Shown here one piece after another: positions 1-9,136 of a DNA stretch of 64,000 bases. Position 1 is the stretch's first letter; each line of letters starts with the position of its first letter. The stretch covers positions 97,909 through 161,908 of the forward strand of contig CAYZMS010000007.1 of the NCBI GenBank assembly GCA_964479625.1, read 5' to 3'. Both the position numbers and the translations under genes were made by a program. The notes beneath the pieces are model-generated. The model saw nothing but the letters and a program-made list of their open reading frames with translations. It ran no database searches and had not been told where the DNA came from. This DNA is from CAYZMS01 sp964479625 (GTDB lineage: Bacteria > Bacteroidota > Bacteroidia > Chitinophagales > Saprospiraceae).

Positions 1-93
1 AAAATACCTTTAGGGTTCGAACGTTCTTCCTTTTATCACCCCATTAAACGCCGGTAAATTTTCCGTAATTTTCAGCTATTAAAATTAAAAGCC

Positions 94-477
94 ATGCGCC
101 TTCGCCCTTCATTATCTTTTATTTTTTTCACCCTTTGCTGCTTGCTAGCCGCTTGCGCAGGGGAGGCTGAAACCGTCGATGAACGCCTTTACGGACGGTG
201 GGAGATCACAGAAGGCCTTCGAAACGGCCGTCCTGCCGAGTCCCTGTCTGAATTATTCTTCGAATTTGAGGAAACCGGCATCTTAAGAACGAATTTATCA
301 GGGGCTACCATCGAAGGGGAATATAAGCTGGATGATGATCGCATTCTGCAAAGAGAAGCCGAAATTGAAACAGAATACAAGGTGGTGAGCCTTACAGATT
401 CCACCCTTGTTCTTACCACCAGGCTTCGAAATTTTAATTTCGAATTTCAAATGGTTAAAAGCCCCTCTTCCCAATAG
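94..477 (+). CDS. Lipocalin-like lipoprotein
   Basis: This is a 127-residue protein with a hydrophobic N-terminus ending in a lipobox (LLAAC, Cys21), so it should be processed as a lipoprotein. The rest starts with a GRWEITEG strand and alternates short beta strands, which matches the small lipocalin-like fold often found in Bacteroidota lipoproteins. No catalytic residues are visible. The C-terminal domain of the caspase-like protein encoded on the opposite strand downstream has a comparable opening (GVWQVVDLENNG). The signal and lipobox are seen directly. The fold is inferred from pattern and the ligand is unknown. Confidence 0.75.
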   Translation: MRLRPSLSFIFFTLCCLLAACAGEAETVDERLYGRWEITEGLRNGRPAESLSELFFEFEETGILRTNLSGATIEGEYKLDDDRILQREAEIETEYKVVSLTDSTLVLTTRLRNFNFEFQMVKSPSSQ

Positions 478-551
478 CCGGCTTACAATGGCAGTTGGCC
501 TTCAAAACTAAGCTATAAAGGGGCCCTAATCAGACACCTAAAACCAATTCC

Positions 552-827
552 ATGGAGAAGTCCTGGCTACCGGAAATCTTTCTTGGGCAGGTTGCCCTTT
601 ACACCCTCCTTTGGCTAAGCACCCCTTATATTGCCAGTCTGCTGACCCTTATTTTGGGAGCCGTTAGCCTGGTCATTTTGCTCCTTTCCCTGATCGTGGA
701 TTGGATAGAACCCAGCCGTATCGCTCCCTGGTACTATCGCTTTTTATTGCTTTCCTTTTTGGCCCCTCTACTTGTTGGCTTACTGTTCCTTTTTATTGAT
801 GGGCCGCCCCAATGGCTTGTGGAATAA
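552..827 (+). CDS. Small integral membrane protein of unknown function
   Basis: The 91-residue product is almost entirely hydrophobic and can form about three membrane helices, near residues 8-30, 32-52 and 62-84. A short charged loop with a DWIEPSRIAPW stretch separates the second and third. I do not recognise the family. It lies 74 bp after the lipocalin-like lipoprotein on the same strand and may be cotranscribed with it. The long run of hydrophobic codons with normal usage supports a real gene, but the function is open. Confidence 0.6.
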   Translation: MEKSWLPEIFLGQVALYTLLWLSTPYIASLLTLILGAVSLVILLLSLIVDWIEPSRIAPWYYRFLLLSFLAPLLVGLLFLFIDGPPQWLVE

Positions 828-888
828 TACCAAGCGAGGTGGCATCTCCTGGTAAAGGAATACTTACCCAAAAGAAGGGGCCAAAGTC

Positions 889-3054
889 TTAACGCTCCTG
901 CCTTCTTAGTAAATACTTCATATTGACGGGGTAAGTAGTATATCCATCTGATACAGATTGGATCAGGATATGGAGATTGGTCCGGTCCAACTTCCGGATG
1001 CTTCCGTTATAATCCAATTTGATCGGGTTGCCGTAGGCATCGGAATAGGAATACCGAAGCGTAAAAGCTTTTCTAGAGTTATTGATATAGTATTTTGCAT
1101 TGGCATATCCAAAGCTGGACATTACCTGCACATTATTATTCGAACTAAAAGTGTAAATGGTATTCAACTCACCGGCTAGTCCCAGATTTTGCATCATGGA
1201 CTGCATATCACCGCTAATGGATTGCCCGTTATTTTCCAGGTCTACCACCTGCCAGACCCCCTGAATAAGCGTACCGTAGTCAGTACGAGCCGAATTAGTT
1301 GAATTTTCATCGATTACCCGCCTTTGTCGTTCCTCCTTAAGATCTGTAATGGTTAACTCATCCTTTGAGCTATTAATGGAAGGGGTATTCGACAGGCGTT
1401 CGATAGATGGTTGGTTACCATTCCGTTCGTTGATGATAGCCCCAAGAATTAAAAGACCAATGAAAACTCCAAAGAGGGTGAAGAGTACGGTAAGAAAAAC
1501 GGTCAACCCCTTTCGCTTTTTTTTCTTTTTTGGTTTTGGCTCAGGATGCTTTTTTTCCTGATGGGATGATTTGGTTGCTTCAGTAGTTTTTTCAGTATTC
1601 TGGTTGCCAGCAGGTCTTGCTGGCTTACCGTAAATGGTTTCTTCCATCAGCGGAGTTCCTGGGCCTCCGTCTAGTTTTTGGCGACAGACCTTGATCAAGT
1701 CATCCATCCGGGGGCTGTCGTCGATCTTACGGGCTTCATTAAAATATTGCAAGGCCAGTCGGTAATTACCCTGTTTCATGGCCCTTTTACCATTTTCGAA
1801 ATGCCCAAGAAACTGCATTCCACTAGTACACAGACTGATCTGTTCATCGATATAATCGTGGTCGGGGACAAAACCTTCCATGTAATATCGCAGGCTTTCC
1901 CGATAGCGGTCGAGTGCCTGATCCAATTGTTTATTACTAAAAAGGCCTTCCGCCTCTTGTATCAGACGTTGAAATCGTTCTTGAATATTGCGACGCTCCT
2001 CTTCCTTTTCGCTGAGTTCTTCCAGAATACGCTGGCGTTCGTGTTGCTTTTCCCTCAGGGCATCCAAACGATCCCGGGCCTCGCCCATATATTTTCCGTT
2101 GGGTGCGTATTTTTTAAGGTAAGTTTCATAGGCCAGGTCGTTATCCTTTAACAGGGTGCTTTTCCAAAATTGATCCTCTCCTAACTGCAAAACAGCTTTT
2201 TGAGCAATTGCCGCAAACTTACCACTGGGAAAATAATCCAGGTAATTCTCGTAAGCCTCGACCGTGTTGGTAGCCTGTACGTTCTTCCAGATGTCCGCCT
2301 CCAGCAATTTCAGATGAAAAACAAACTCTCCCCCCTCATCATCCGAGTTTTGAATACGCCCCTCTACCGGGGTTTGCTGGGCCTTACCCAACATGTATTC
2401 CTTGACATATTGAACCAGGGAAGTCGTATTTACTGACCGCTCTGTGTTGCGCTTCAGGTAAGTCAGGATACCAGCTGCAAAAGGGCTGTTCTCCCCTGCC
2501 CTGCCATCCGTTACTGTTTCCTGCCGGCCAGAGGCGATAATCCGGCGGGAGCGGAATTTTTCATCCATAATGGCGGCTCTTTTTCGAACCACCAGCGTCC
2601 CGGAAAAACAGGAATCAACCACCAGCAAAGTGTGGTGCGCATCGATCGCATTGATCTTTTTTATAATATTCGAATTGGAAATAAAACGATCTTCCTTGTC
2701 CCGCTCGGCATTAACGGGCACCCAGTAACCCTCATCGAAATCTTCATCGTAGTGTCCATGACCGGAATAATACACCACCAGGTTATCTTCCGGGGTGATC
2801 TTGCGCTTTAGCTCCCTGATTTTTGCGTAGATATTGGCCTCGGTAGCCTGCTCATCGTAAAGGGTATGGATGTACTCGGGATCAAACTGGTATTGGCGAG
2901 TGACCACTTCCAACAAGTCTTTGATATCCTTGACGGCATTGTTAAGAGGAGGCCAATGGGTGTAGTGATCGATACCTATAGCCAGAATGTAGTTAACCCC
3001 TTTGGGAGGTCTTTCAAAATTGGAGCGTTCGAAATCTATCCCTCTGGTTTCCAT
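889..3054 (-). CDS. Caspase-like (C14) membrane protein with lipocalin-like C-terminus
   Basis: The 721-residue protein opens with a caspase/metacaspase p20-like domain (about residues 20-250). The catalytic His is in YYSGHGHY (His99) and the catalytic Cys in LLVVDSCFSG (Cys149), so the dyad is complete. A TPR-like and coiled-coil region with acidic and basic helices follows (about 255-460). Then come a Lys-rich linker, one membrane helix (about 517-541) and a C-terminal beta-rich lipocalin-like domain (about 595-721). There is no signal peptide, so the protease domain should be cytoplasmic and the C-terminal domain periplasmic. It lies 54 bp downstream of fbp on the same strand. Family knowledge suggests cleavage after basic residues; the substrate is unknown. 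Confidence 0.85.
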   Translation of the reverse strand: METRGIDFERSNFERPPKGVNYILAIGIDHYTHWPPLNNAVKDIKDLLEVVTRQYQFDPEYIHTLYDEQATEANIYAKIRELKRKITPEDNLVVYYSGHGHYDEDFDEGYWVPVNAERDKEDRFISNSNIIKKINAIDAHHTLLVVDSCFSGTLVVRKRAAIMDEKFRSRRIIASGRQETVTDGRAGENSPFAAGILTYLKRNTERSVNTTSLVQYVKEYMLGKAQQTPVEGRIQNSDDEGGEFVFHLKLLEADIWKNVQATNTVEAYENYLDYFPSGKFAAIAQKAVLQLGEDQFWKSTLLKDNDLAYETYLKKYAPNGKYMGEARDRLDALREKQHERQRILEELSEKEEERRNIQERFQRLIQEAEGLFSNKQLDQALDRYRESLRYYMEGFVPDHDYIDEQISLCTSGMQFLGHFENGKRAMKQGNYRLALQYFNEARKIDDSPRMDDLIKVCRQKLDGGPGTPLMEETIYGKPARPAGNQNTEKTTEATKSSHQEKKHPEPKPKKKKKRKGLTVFLTVLFTLFGVFIGLLILGAIINERNGNQPSIERLSNTPSINSSKDELTITDLKEERQRRVIDENSTNSARTDYGTLIQGVWQVVDLENNGQSISGDMQSMMQNLGLAGELNTIYTFSSNNNVQVMSSFGYANAKYYINNSRKAFTLRYSYSDAYGNPIKLDYNGSIRKLDRTNLHILIQSVSDGYTTYPVNMKYLLRRQER

Positions 3055-3108
3055 GTCCTGAACAGTTTTGGGTTTACTCCTAAAGATATTCTTTTTTTAA
3101 CGGAGCTC

Positions 3109-4128
3109 CTACCCTCCCCCGTTTAAATTAGGGCTGACGCTGTACCGTTGAACGAAATCCCTCATTTCATCTACCATTCCGGGCGAACCGATGGCAATGG
3201 TAGCGCGTTTGTGGAGATGATCCACCGGCAACTCCAGGATGCGTTCCAGCTGGCAGGTTATAGCCTTTCCACCGGCTTGCTCCACAATGAAGGCAAGGGG
3301 GTTACATTCGTAAACCAGTCGGAGCTTTCCCTGAGGGTATTTTCGAGTATTTGGATAAAGGAAGATCCCTCCCTGAAAAAGAATTCGATGGATATCAGAA
3401 ACCATTGATCCAATATAGCGCAAGCGCAAATTCATATCGGAGCAGTGGTCGATATACCGGCGCATTTCCACATCGAACTTGAGGTAATACCCCTGATTGA
3501 CAGAGTAGTAGTTCCCACGGTTTGGGATTTCAATATCGCGATGAGAAAGACAAAACTCTCCGATGGAAGGATCAAGGGTAAAGCCATTCACCCCGCTTCC
3601 GGTGGTGTAAACCAGTAGTGTTGAGGTACCGTACAAGACATACCCGGCAGCTACTAATTCCGTTCCCTTTTGCAGGAAATCAGCCTGGTGAATAGGCCCT
3701 TTTGGATCACTCTTCCGGCGATAGATCCCGAAAATGGTCCCTACTGAGACATTTACGTCAATATTGGAAGAACCATCCAGCGGATCAAAAACCACGATGT
3801 ATTTGGAAGGTTTATCCTCCAGGGAAGGTATGGGAATGAAATCTTCATTCTCTTCGGAGGCAATACCCGCGCATTCTCCACTGTTTTTCAGGCATTCGAT
3901 AAACTTATCGTTGGCGTAAAGGTCCAGTTTTTGAACTTCATCCCCTGTGGCGTTTTGAGTATCGGCTACCCCCAGAATATTGATCAAGCCGGCCTTATTG
4001 ACCTCCCGGTTGACGATCTTAGCGGCAACACCGATATCCCGAAGGAGATTGGTTAGTTCTCCAGAGGCAAAGGGGAAATCCTTTTGCCGTCGAATGATGA
4101 ATTCATCAAGTGTTACAATTCGGTTCAT
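3109..4128 (-). CDS. fbp: Fructose-1,6-bisphosphatase, class I
   Basis: This 339-residue enzyme hydrolyses fructose 1,6-bisphosphate to fructose 6-phosphate, the committed step of gluconeogenesis. The metal-binding motif DPLDGSSNIDVNVSVG is complete, and the sugar-phosphate-binding C-terminal half (KLRLVYECNPLAFIVEQAGG) is conserved. Length matches class I enzymes (about 330-340). The ATG is followed at once by the conserved start of the family (TLDEFIIRRQKDFP). The 187 bp upstream is shared with the divergent ABC transporter and must hold both promoters. Confidence 0.97.
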   Translation of the reverse strand: MNRIVTLDEFIIRRQKDFPFASGELTNLLRDIGVAAKIVNREVNKAGLINILGVADTQNATGDEVQKLDLYANDKFIECLKNSGECAGIASEENEDFIPIPSLEDKPSKYIVVFDPLDGSSNIDVNVSVGTIFGIYRRKSDPKGPIHQADFLQKGTELVAAGYVLYGTSTLLVYTTGSGVNGFTLDPSIGEFCLSHRDIEIPNRGNYYSVNQGYYLKFDVEMRRYIDHCSDMNLRLRYIGSMVSDIHRILFQGGIFLYPNTRKYPQGKLRLVYECNPLAFIVEQAGGKAITCQLERILELPVDHLHKRATIAIGSPGMVDEMRDFVQRYSVSPNLNGGG

Positions 4129-4315
4129 ATGGCTATAGCTGAAGTAGAAAGGTTTAACGGAAAGATACGCCTTTTAGAGAAAAATTCTCTTTTAGCTAAT
4201 TATTTCTTTTTGACTTTATTCTGTCTCTTTGCAACTAAACCTGCCTGAATATAGTTGTTAAAAAATTATCGTTTACACAAGTCGCCACCATTTCCAAAAA
4301 GCCTAACTTGCCTCC

Positions 4316-6106
4316 ATGAAGGAGTTGTTCGTTCTCAACCATCATTTCATCAAGTACCGCTGGCATTTTCTGGGAGGAATTCTGTTTGTTTCCCTTTCCA
4401 ACTACTTTCGCGTTTTACAACCTCAAATGATCCGCGAGGCATTGGATCTTGTGGTGGAGAATATAGGGATCTATCAGTTGTATTCGGGTTCTGGTCTTCA
4501 GAAGGAATTTTTCAGCTACATTATAAAAAACCTCCTGTATTTCGGTGCGCTGGTCTTTTTACTGGCCATCTTTATGGGTGTCTTTATGTACTTCATGCGG
4601 CAAACCATTATCGTAATGTCCCGCCTGATCGAATACGATATGCGCAAAGAATTGTTTTGGCATTACGAAGCATTGGATCTTGCCTTCTACAAAAGAAATA
4701 ATACCGGAGACTTAATGGCCAGGATCACGGAGGATGTCAACAAGGTTCGTATGTACCTTGGGCCAGCTGTGCTGTACGGTATTAACCTGCTCTCCCTCTT
4801 TATAATGGTGATCTCCAGCATGGTCAGTGTGAACCTACAGTTAACGCTGTATTGCCTGGCACCCTTACCCCTCCTATCCCTTTCGATCTACTATGTCAGT
4901 AACCTTATCAACCAACGCAGTACCGAGCAACAGCAGCAACTGGCGGCATTGAACAGCAATGCTCAGGAGGTATATTCAGGAATACGGGTAGTGAAATCCT
5001 ATGTTCAGGAGGAGGCAATGGTCAACTATTTTGCCAATGAAAGTGAAATTTACAAGACTAAAGCTCTGAGCCTGGCTCAGGTCAATGCCTTTTTTTTTCC
5101 GCTCATGCTGCTCTTGGTAGGGGCCAGCACCTTGCTGACCGTTTACATAGGCGGGCTACTGGTAGTGCGTGGTGTTATCACTCCAGGAAACATAGCTGAA
5201 TTTGTTATTTATGTAAATATGTTAACCTGGCCGGTGACGGCTATCGGATGGATCGCCTCCATCATACAACAGGCTTCAGCCAGTCAGCGACGGATCAATG
5301 AATTCCTGGACACCAAGCCCAGCATTTCCAACCCGGTGGAGGCGCCCAGGGCTTTAAAAGGAGCTGTAACCTTTGATCGGGTTTCCTTCACCTACCCGGA
5401 CACAGGGATACAGGCACTTAGAAATGTGAGCTTCGAACTAAAACCAGGAGAAAAAATGGCGGTCATTGGCCGTACCGGCTCCGGGAAATCCACCCTGGCT
5501 GACCTGATGGTTCGCATGTATGACGTTACTGAGGGAGCCATTCTCCTGGATGGTGAGGATATTCAGAAGCTGGACCTCGCCAACCTCAGACGCCGGGTGG
5601 GATATGTCCCGCAGGACGTATTCCTGTTTTCGGATACTATTGCCAACAATATTGCCTACGGAAAAAAGGACGCCAAGCGCGAGGAGATCGAACGCTTCGC
5701 GCAATATGCCGCTGTCTACGATGACATACAGGGGCTTTCAGATGGTTTCGATACCATGGTCGGTGAACGAGGCGTAACGCTTTCCGGTGGCCAAAAACAA
5801 CGCGTTTCTATTGCCCGTGCCCTGATCAAACAACCCGACATCATTATCCTTGACGATTCCCTTTCGGCAGTAGATACCAACACCGAAAATCAGATCGTCA
5901 GTTATTTCAACGAGTCGCTGGCCGACAAAACAGCCATCATTGTTACTCATCGCATCTACGCCTCTCTTCAATTCGATAAGATCATTGTCCTGGCCGACGG
6001 CACCGTAGCCGAAGAAGGCGTACATCAGGAACTTATTGAGCTGGGCGGTTATTATGCCGACCTGTTCGAACGGCAAAGTCTGGAGGAATCTTCTATTAGC
6101 GATTAA
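4316..6106 (+). CDS. ABC exporter, fused permease-ATPase (MsbA/multidrug type)
   Basis: The 596-residue half-transporter has six membrane helices (about residues 18-325) followed by one nucleotide-binding domain. Walker A is GRTGSGKST (385-393), the signature is LSGGQKQR, Walker B is IIILDDSLSAVD, and the H-loop is VTHR. It should work as a homodimer exporting a lipid or hydrophobic compound across the inner membrane. It is divergent from fbp. A second ATG-rich frame overlaps the first 450 bases but has no family signature. The substrate cannot be told from sequence. Confidence 0.93.
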   Translation: MKELFVLNHHFIKYRWHFLGGILFVSLSNYFRVLQPQMIREALDLVVENIGIYQLYSGSGLQKEFFSYIIKNLLYFGALVFLLAIFMGVFMYFMRQTIIVMSRLIEYDMRKELFWHYEALDLAFYKRNNTGDLMARITEDVNKVRMYLGPAVLYGINLLSLFIMVISSMVSVNLQLTLYCLAPLPLLSLSIYYVSNLINQRSTEQQQQLAALNSNAQEVYSGIRVVKSYVQEEAMVNYFANESEIYKTKALSLAQVNAFFFPLMLLLVGASTLLTVYIGGLLVVRGVITPGNIAEFVIYVNMLTWPVTAIGWIASIIQQASASQRRINEFLDTKPSISNPVEAPRALKGAVTFDRVSFTYPDTGIQALRNVSFELKPGEKMAVIGRTGSGKSTLADLMVRMYDVTEGAILLDGEDIQKLDLANLRRRVGYVPQDVFLFSDTIANNIAYGKKDAKREEIERFAQYAAVYDDIQGLSDGFDTMVGERGVTLSGGQKQRVSIARALIKQPDIIILDDSLSAVDTNTENQIVSYFNESLADKTAIIVTHRIYASLQFDKIIVLADGTVAEEGVHQELIELGGYYADLFERQSLEESSISD

Positions 6107-6133
6107 GGACTCCGCAAAGATTTTTCCCATTTT

Positions 6134-6163
6134 TTTGAAATTATCTCCAAATATTTACTTTTG
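6134..6163 (+). promoter_or_regulatory. Bacteroidota-type promoter of the PUR gene
   Basis: A TTTG (6134-6137) is followed after 18 nt by TACTTTTG (6156-6163), a perfect match to the Bacteroidota primary sigma pattern of a -33 TTTG and a -7 TAnnTTTG. Transcription should start near 6168-6170, in the gap after the ABC transporter, giving a leader of about 60-105 nt before the PUR coding region. Confidence 0.6.
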
Positions 6164-6226
6164 TAGGGTGTTTCAGTCATCTCTGGAGAATTGTTTGGTG
6201 AGTTAAGCTGATTTCTTGCCGACGCA

Positions 6227-6667
6227 GTGGGATGCCGGAACGGAACTACATTCAACAACCTAAACCGTGTAGTAGTGGATAACGAGAGAAATTCAGGAAG
6301 ATTCGAAAGTGTGTATTCCAAAAAAGTACGGGCCGGAAAGCGTAGAACCTACTTTTTTGACGTTCGCAAAACCAAAGGAGACGATTACTACCTCACCCTC
6401 ACCGAAAGTACGCGTCGTTTTAATGATGACGGGTATGAGCGTCACAAAATCTTTCTGTACAAGGAGGATTTCAATCGATTCCTTGCCAATTTGGAGGATG
6501 TGGTCAATCACGTGAAAAATGAGCTCATGCCGGAATACGACTACGATGAATTTACCCGACGAAATGAGGAATACGAACGCCAGTTGAAAGAAGAGGAAAC
6601 AGCTGCCAATCAAAATGGTACCGATCAATCTTCCAATCTGGAGTCAGAGGAAGATATCTCCTGGTAA
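6227..6667 (+). CDS. PUR-family (DUF3276) nucleic-acid-binding protein
   Basis: The core (AGKRRTYFFDVRKTKGDDYY followed by LTLTESTRR and YKEDFNRFLANLEDV) is the single PUR repeat of the DUF3276 family widespread in Bacteroidota and spirochaetes, where it binds DNA or RNA. An acidic tail ends the 146-residue protein. The annotated ATG adds a non-conserved stretch. A GTG at 6275 (giving MDNERNSGRFESVYS) is an attractive alternative because related proteins start just before this charged segment. The gene has its own promoter and ends at an inverted repeat. Confidence 0.85.
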   Translation: MGCRNGTTFNNLNRVVVDNERNSGRFESVYSKKVRAGKRRTYFFDVRKTKGDDYYLTLTESTRRFNDDGYERHKIFLYKEDFNRFLANLEDVVNHVKNELMPEYDYDEFTRRNEEYERQLKEEETAANQNGTDQSSNLESEEDISW

Positions 6668-6691
6668 GCTCCTGCTCCTCTGCCCTATACT

Positions 6692-6735
6692 ACCTGCACT
6701 TATTGAGAGGGCATATTCCCCCAAAAAGTGCAGGT
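6692..6735. terminator. Inverted repeat between convergent genes
   Basis: A perfect 10-bp inverted repeat (ACCTGCACTT at 6692-6701 and AAGTGCAGGT at 6726-6735) lies between the stop codons of the PUR gene and the convergent VWA-type gene. It is followed by a T-rich stretch on the plus strand. It probably ends transcription from one or both sides. Confidence 0.55.
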
Positions 6736-6743
6736 GTATTCTT

Positions 6744-8843
6744 TTAATACCCGCCAAAATACCGTCTTAGAAACCATTCCGAGACGAGTAAAAGTAAGAG
6801 CGCAAAAAAGATCCATTTAAAGTTGATCAGATTCCTGGTCGCTCTGGTTTGATATAACACAGGCTTTACCGTCCCTCCCGATTCCAATAGGTCGGGTAAG
6901 TTTTCCAGGTCTTCGGGATAAACGACCGCTCCACCCAAGCGATCACTCAATAATCGCAGCAGCCTATGATCGGCTGTAGTCTCATACAACTCCAACTGGA
7001 TGGGTTGGACACTAAAAGCACCAGAACTATTCAACTCTTCTCCTCCACTTACCACCCTGGCGGAGAAAGTGTAATTACCCACTGGCAGGATACCCGCATT
7101 GAGCCGGTAAGCATTCCCACTTTTATCAAAGGTGAAATCATAAGCCCGGCCTTCTTCTCCCCTAATGACTATTTGAACATCCGGGTCGTTGATCAACTCA
7201 TAACTGTTATTGTACAGTTCTGCTTCGAAAAGAGCTTGCTCACTTTCGTTGATCAGGTTATCATTGATAGAAACCCTGAATTTTCGTTTATCCTCCTTAA
7301 CGCTGAGGTATTGGATCATTTTCCCGGTAAAAGCATCGGCCAATTCGTGCTCTTCTTCCTGTAAAAAATTAAAAAGACGCCATTTCCAGATACCTTCAGC
7401 AAGTAACAGCCCGGTACGAACACCCTCTATTTCTCCCATGGCAAGCAGCGGGTATTGGGTATCTATCTTTCGAATTCGTTGATAGAGAAGCACCTGGGCT
7501 TCCGGACTGACGGAAAAGTCTCCAAAAGGTGCAAGCAGCGGCGGATAATTAGACAATTCATCCCACCCCTCTTCAATGGAGAAAAGACCGAAATTCGGAG
7601 CGAGTCTTGCCTGGGTTTCAGTGGTATTTCTGCCGTCGGTTTTAATGCTGACCAATTGCTGGCTGTTATTGAGCACATTATAATCCGTTCGGGTCCCGGC
7701 AATGAACAAGCGCGGTGTACCGGATTTATTCATCCTGTTGAGCATCGGTCGGATATCTCTGCTTCCGCCAGGTAGCTGGTGAAAGATCACCAAATCATAC
7801 TCCTCTGGTTGTACCTTCAAGGCATCCAAATAGGCGACTTCAACTTCATAGTTCTTATTTTGTTCCATACTCTTTCGAAGGCCTGCAATGTCCGGATGGG
7901 GAGCCAGCCCCAGCAAAAGGATTTTTTGTCGGGCATCCAGCACATCGACAAAGATATCCCTGCTGTTATTCACCGTAGATACTTCTCCATCAATTGCACT
8001 CAAGCTCAACCGGTACCGTTGCACTCCAGGAGCGTCAGCCTCCAGAACAATCTCTTCTGTTCGAAAAAAATCCTCTCCTGCAATGGAAATATTCTTTTGC
8101 TCCAGGCGCTTTGCCTGTCCGTTTTCGATCTTGTAAACGGTTAAATTGGTAGCCCTGCCCTGGCTGTTGATGGCGGCTATATCTGCCTGAACAGAAAACC
8201 GATCCCCCAGATAAGCGATCTTATTGTGAAAGACCCGGCGCAACAATAAATCGCGCTTTGGAGTGGTATCCCCCAAAGCTACGCTGTAAATGGGCGCTGC
8301 CAGTTGTTCCCCACTGTATAGGGGGTTGCTGCCCTCATTGTAGATCCCGTCCCCAGCCAGAATGACAGCCCCCAGGTTCTCCCCGTCGTAGGCATCATAA
8401 ATAAACTCCAATGCCTGGGATAAATTGGTGATCTTATCGGAAAAACTGGTGTCCAGCCCTTCGCGGGTTTGAGTACCAAAGGAGTAGGTCCTTAGGTCGT
8501 ATTTGCGATCCAGCGCTCTGCTCAGGCGTTCCAGGCTGGCAAGGTAATCCGATAAGAAGCCCTCATCCATGGCAGCCCCAACCGACTCGGACACATCCTG
8601 TGCCAACACCACCACCGGTTCCCGGGATTCTACCTGTAATACCTTCAGCAGAGGACTTAACAGAAAAGCAGCTGTGGCACTGATCGTCAAAAACCGCAGA
8701 CCGGCTAACAACCCGATCAACCAAGAGCGCTGCTCCCTGAATTGTTTGTCCCGTCTGTAAAGCAGCCAGCTCATACCGACTCCTAGGGCCAGGCAAAAAA
8801 TAAAATACCAAAGGGGATACTGAAATGTAATTTGTTCCATCAT
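6744..8843 (-). CDS. Large VWA-like membrane protein
   Basis: The 699-residue protein has two N-terminal membrane helices (about residues 11-29 and 41-66), a long periplasmic region and a final membrane helix followed by a short basic tail (KWIFFALLLLLVSEWFLRR). The periplasmic part begins VVVLAQDVSESV, where Asp83-x-Ser85-x-Ser87 matches a MIDAS metal site of von Willebrand factor A domains. Later parts look like Ig-like and glutamine-amidotransferase-like modules seen in Bacteroidota proteins of this layout, related to BatA-type proteins. The function is unknown. An in-frame ATG one codon downstream could also be the start. Confidence 0.7.
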   Translation of the reverse strand: MMEQITFQYPLWYFIFCLALGVGMSWLLYRRDKQFREQRSWLIGLLAGLRFLTISATAAFLLSPLLKVLQVESREPVVVLAQDVSESVGAAMDEGFLSDYLASLERLSRALDRKYDLRTYSFGTQTREGLDTSFSDKITNLSQALEFIYDAYDGENLGAVILAGDGIYNEGSNPLYSGEQLAAPIYSVALGDTTPKRDLLLRRVFHNKIAYLGDRFSVQADIAAINSQGRATNLTVYKIENGQAKRLEQKNISIAGEDFFRTEEIVLEADAPGVQRYRLSLSAIDGEVSTVNNSRDIFVDVLDARQKILLLGLAPHPDIAGLRKSMEQNKNYEVEVAYLDALKVQPEEYDLVIFHQLPGGSRDIRPMLNRMNKSGTPRLFIAGTRTDYNVLNNSQQLVSIKTDGRNTTETQARLAPNFGLFSIEEGWDELSNYPPLLAPFGDFSVSPEAQVLLYQRIRKIDTQYPLLAMGEIEGVRTGLLLAEGIWKWRLFNFLQEEEHELADAFTGKMIQYLSVKEDKRKFRVSINDNLINESEQALFEAELYNNSYELINDPDVQIVIRGEEGRAYDFTFDKSGNAYRLNAGILPVGNYTFSARVVSGGEELNSSGAFSVQPIQLELYETTADHRLLRLLSDRLGGAVVYPEDLENLPDLLESGGTVKPVLYQTRATRNLINFKWIFFALLLLLVSEWFLRRYFGGY

Positions 8844-9136
8844 AAGGAAAAAAGGGCCGAATAGATGCCGGTCAAATTTATCATTTATTAAACTTCAGGC
8901 TGTCCACTAAGCTTTTTCGAGCCTGAAGTTGTTAAGTACAAACAGAAACATTTACTTTTTAGCTCCTGAACATAACATAACGAACCAAATAGAAGTTGTT
9001 TTATGGAATAGATGAACAAAGGTAAACATAAAGACAATGATGAAAGACGAAAGACCTTTTGAAGTACCATTTTCGGTTTTTTTATGGAGATTTTCGCCTT
9101 TCCGTCAATTGGTCATTATTGAAAAACGCAGATCTT

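Noticed and set aside
4255..4701. Plus-strand open frame overlapping the start of the ABC exporter
   Set aside because: It shares most of its length with the exporter frame but has no family signature; the exporter frame has all ABC motifs.
9059..9136. Longer start for the secreted protein
   Set aside because: The signal peptide begins at 9137; the extra 26 residues would hide it.
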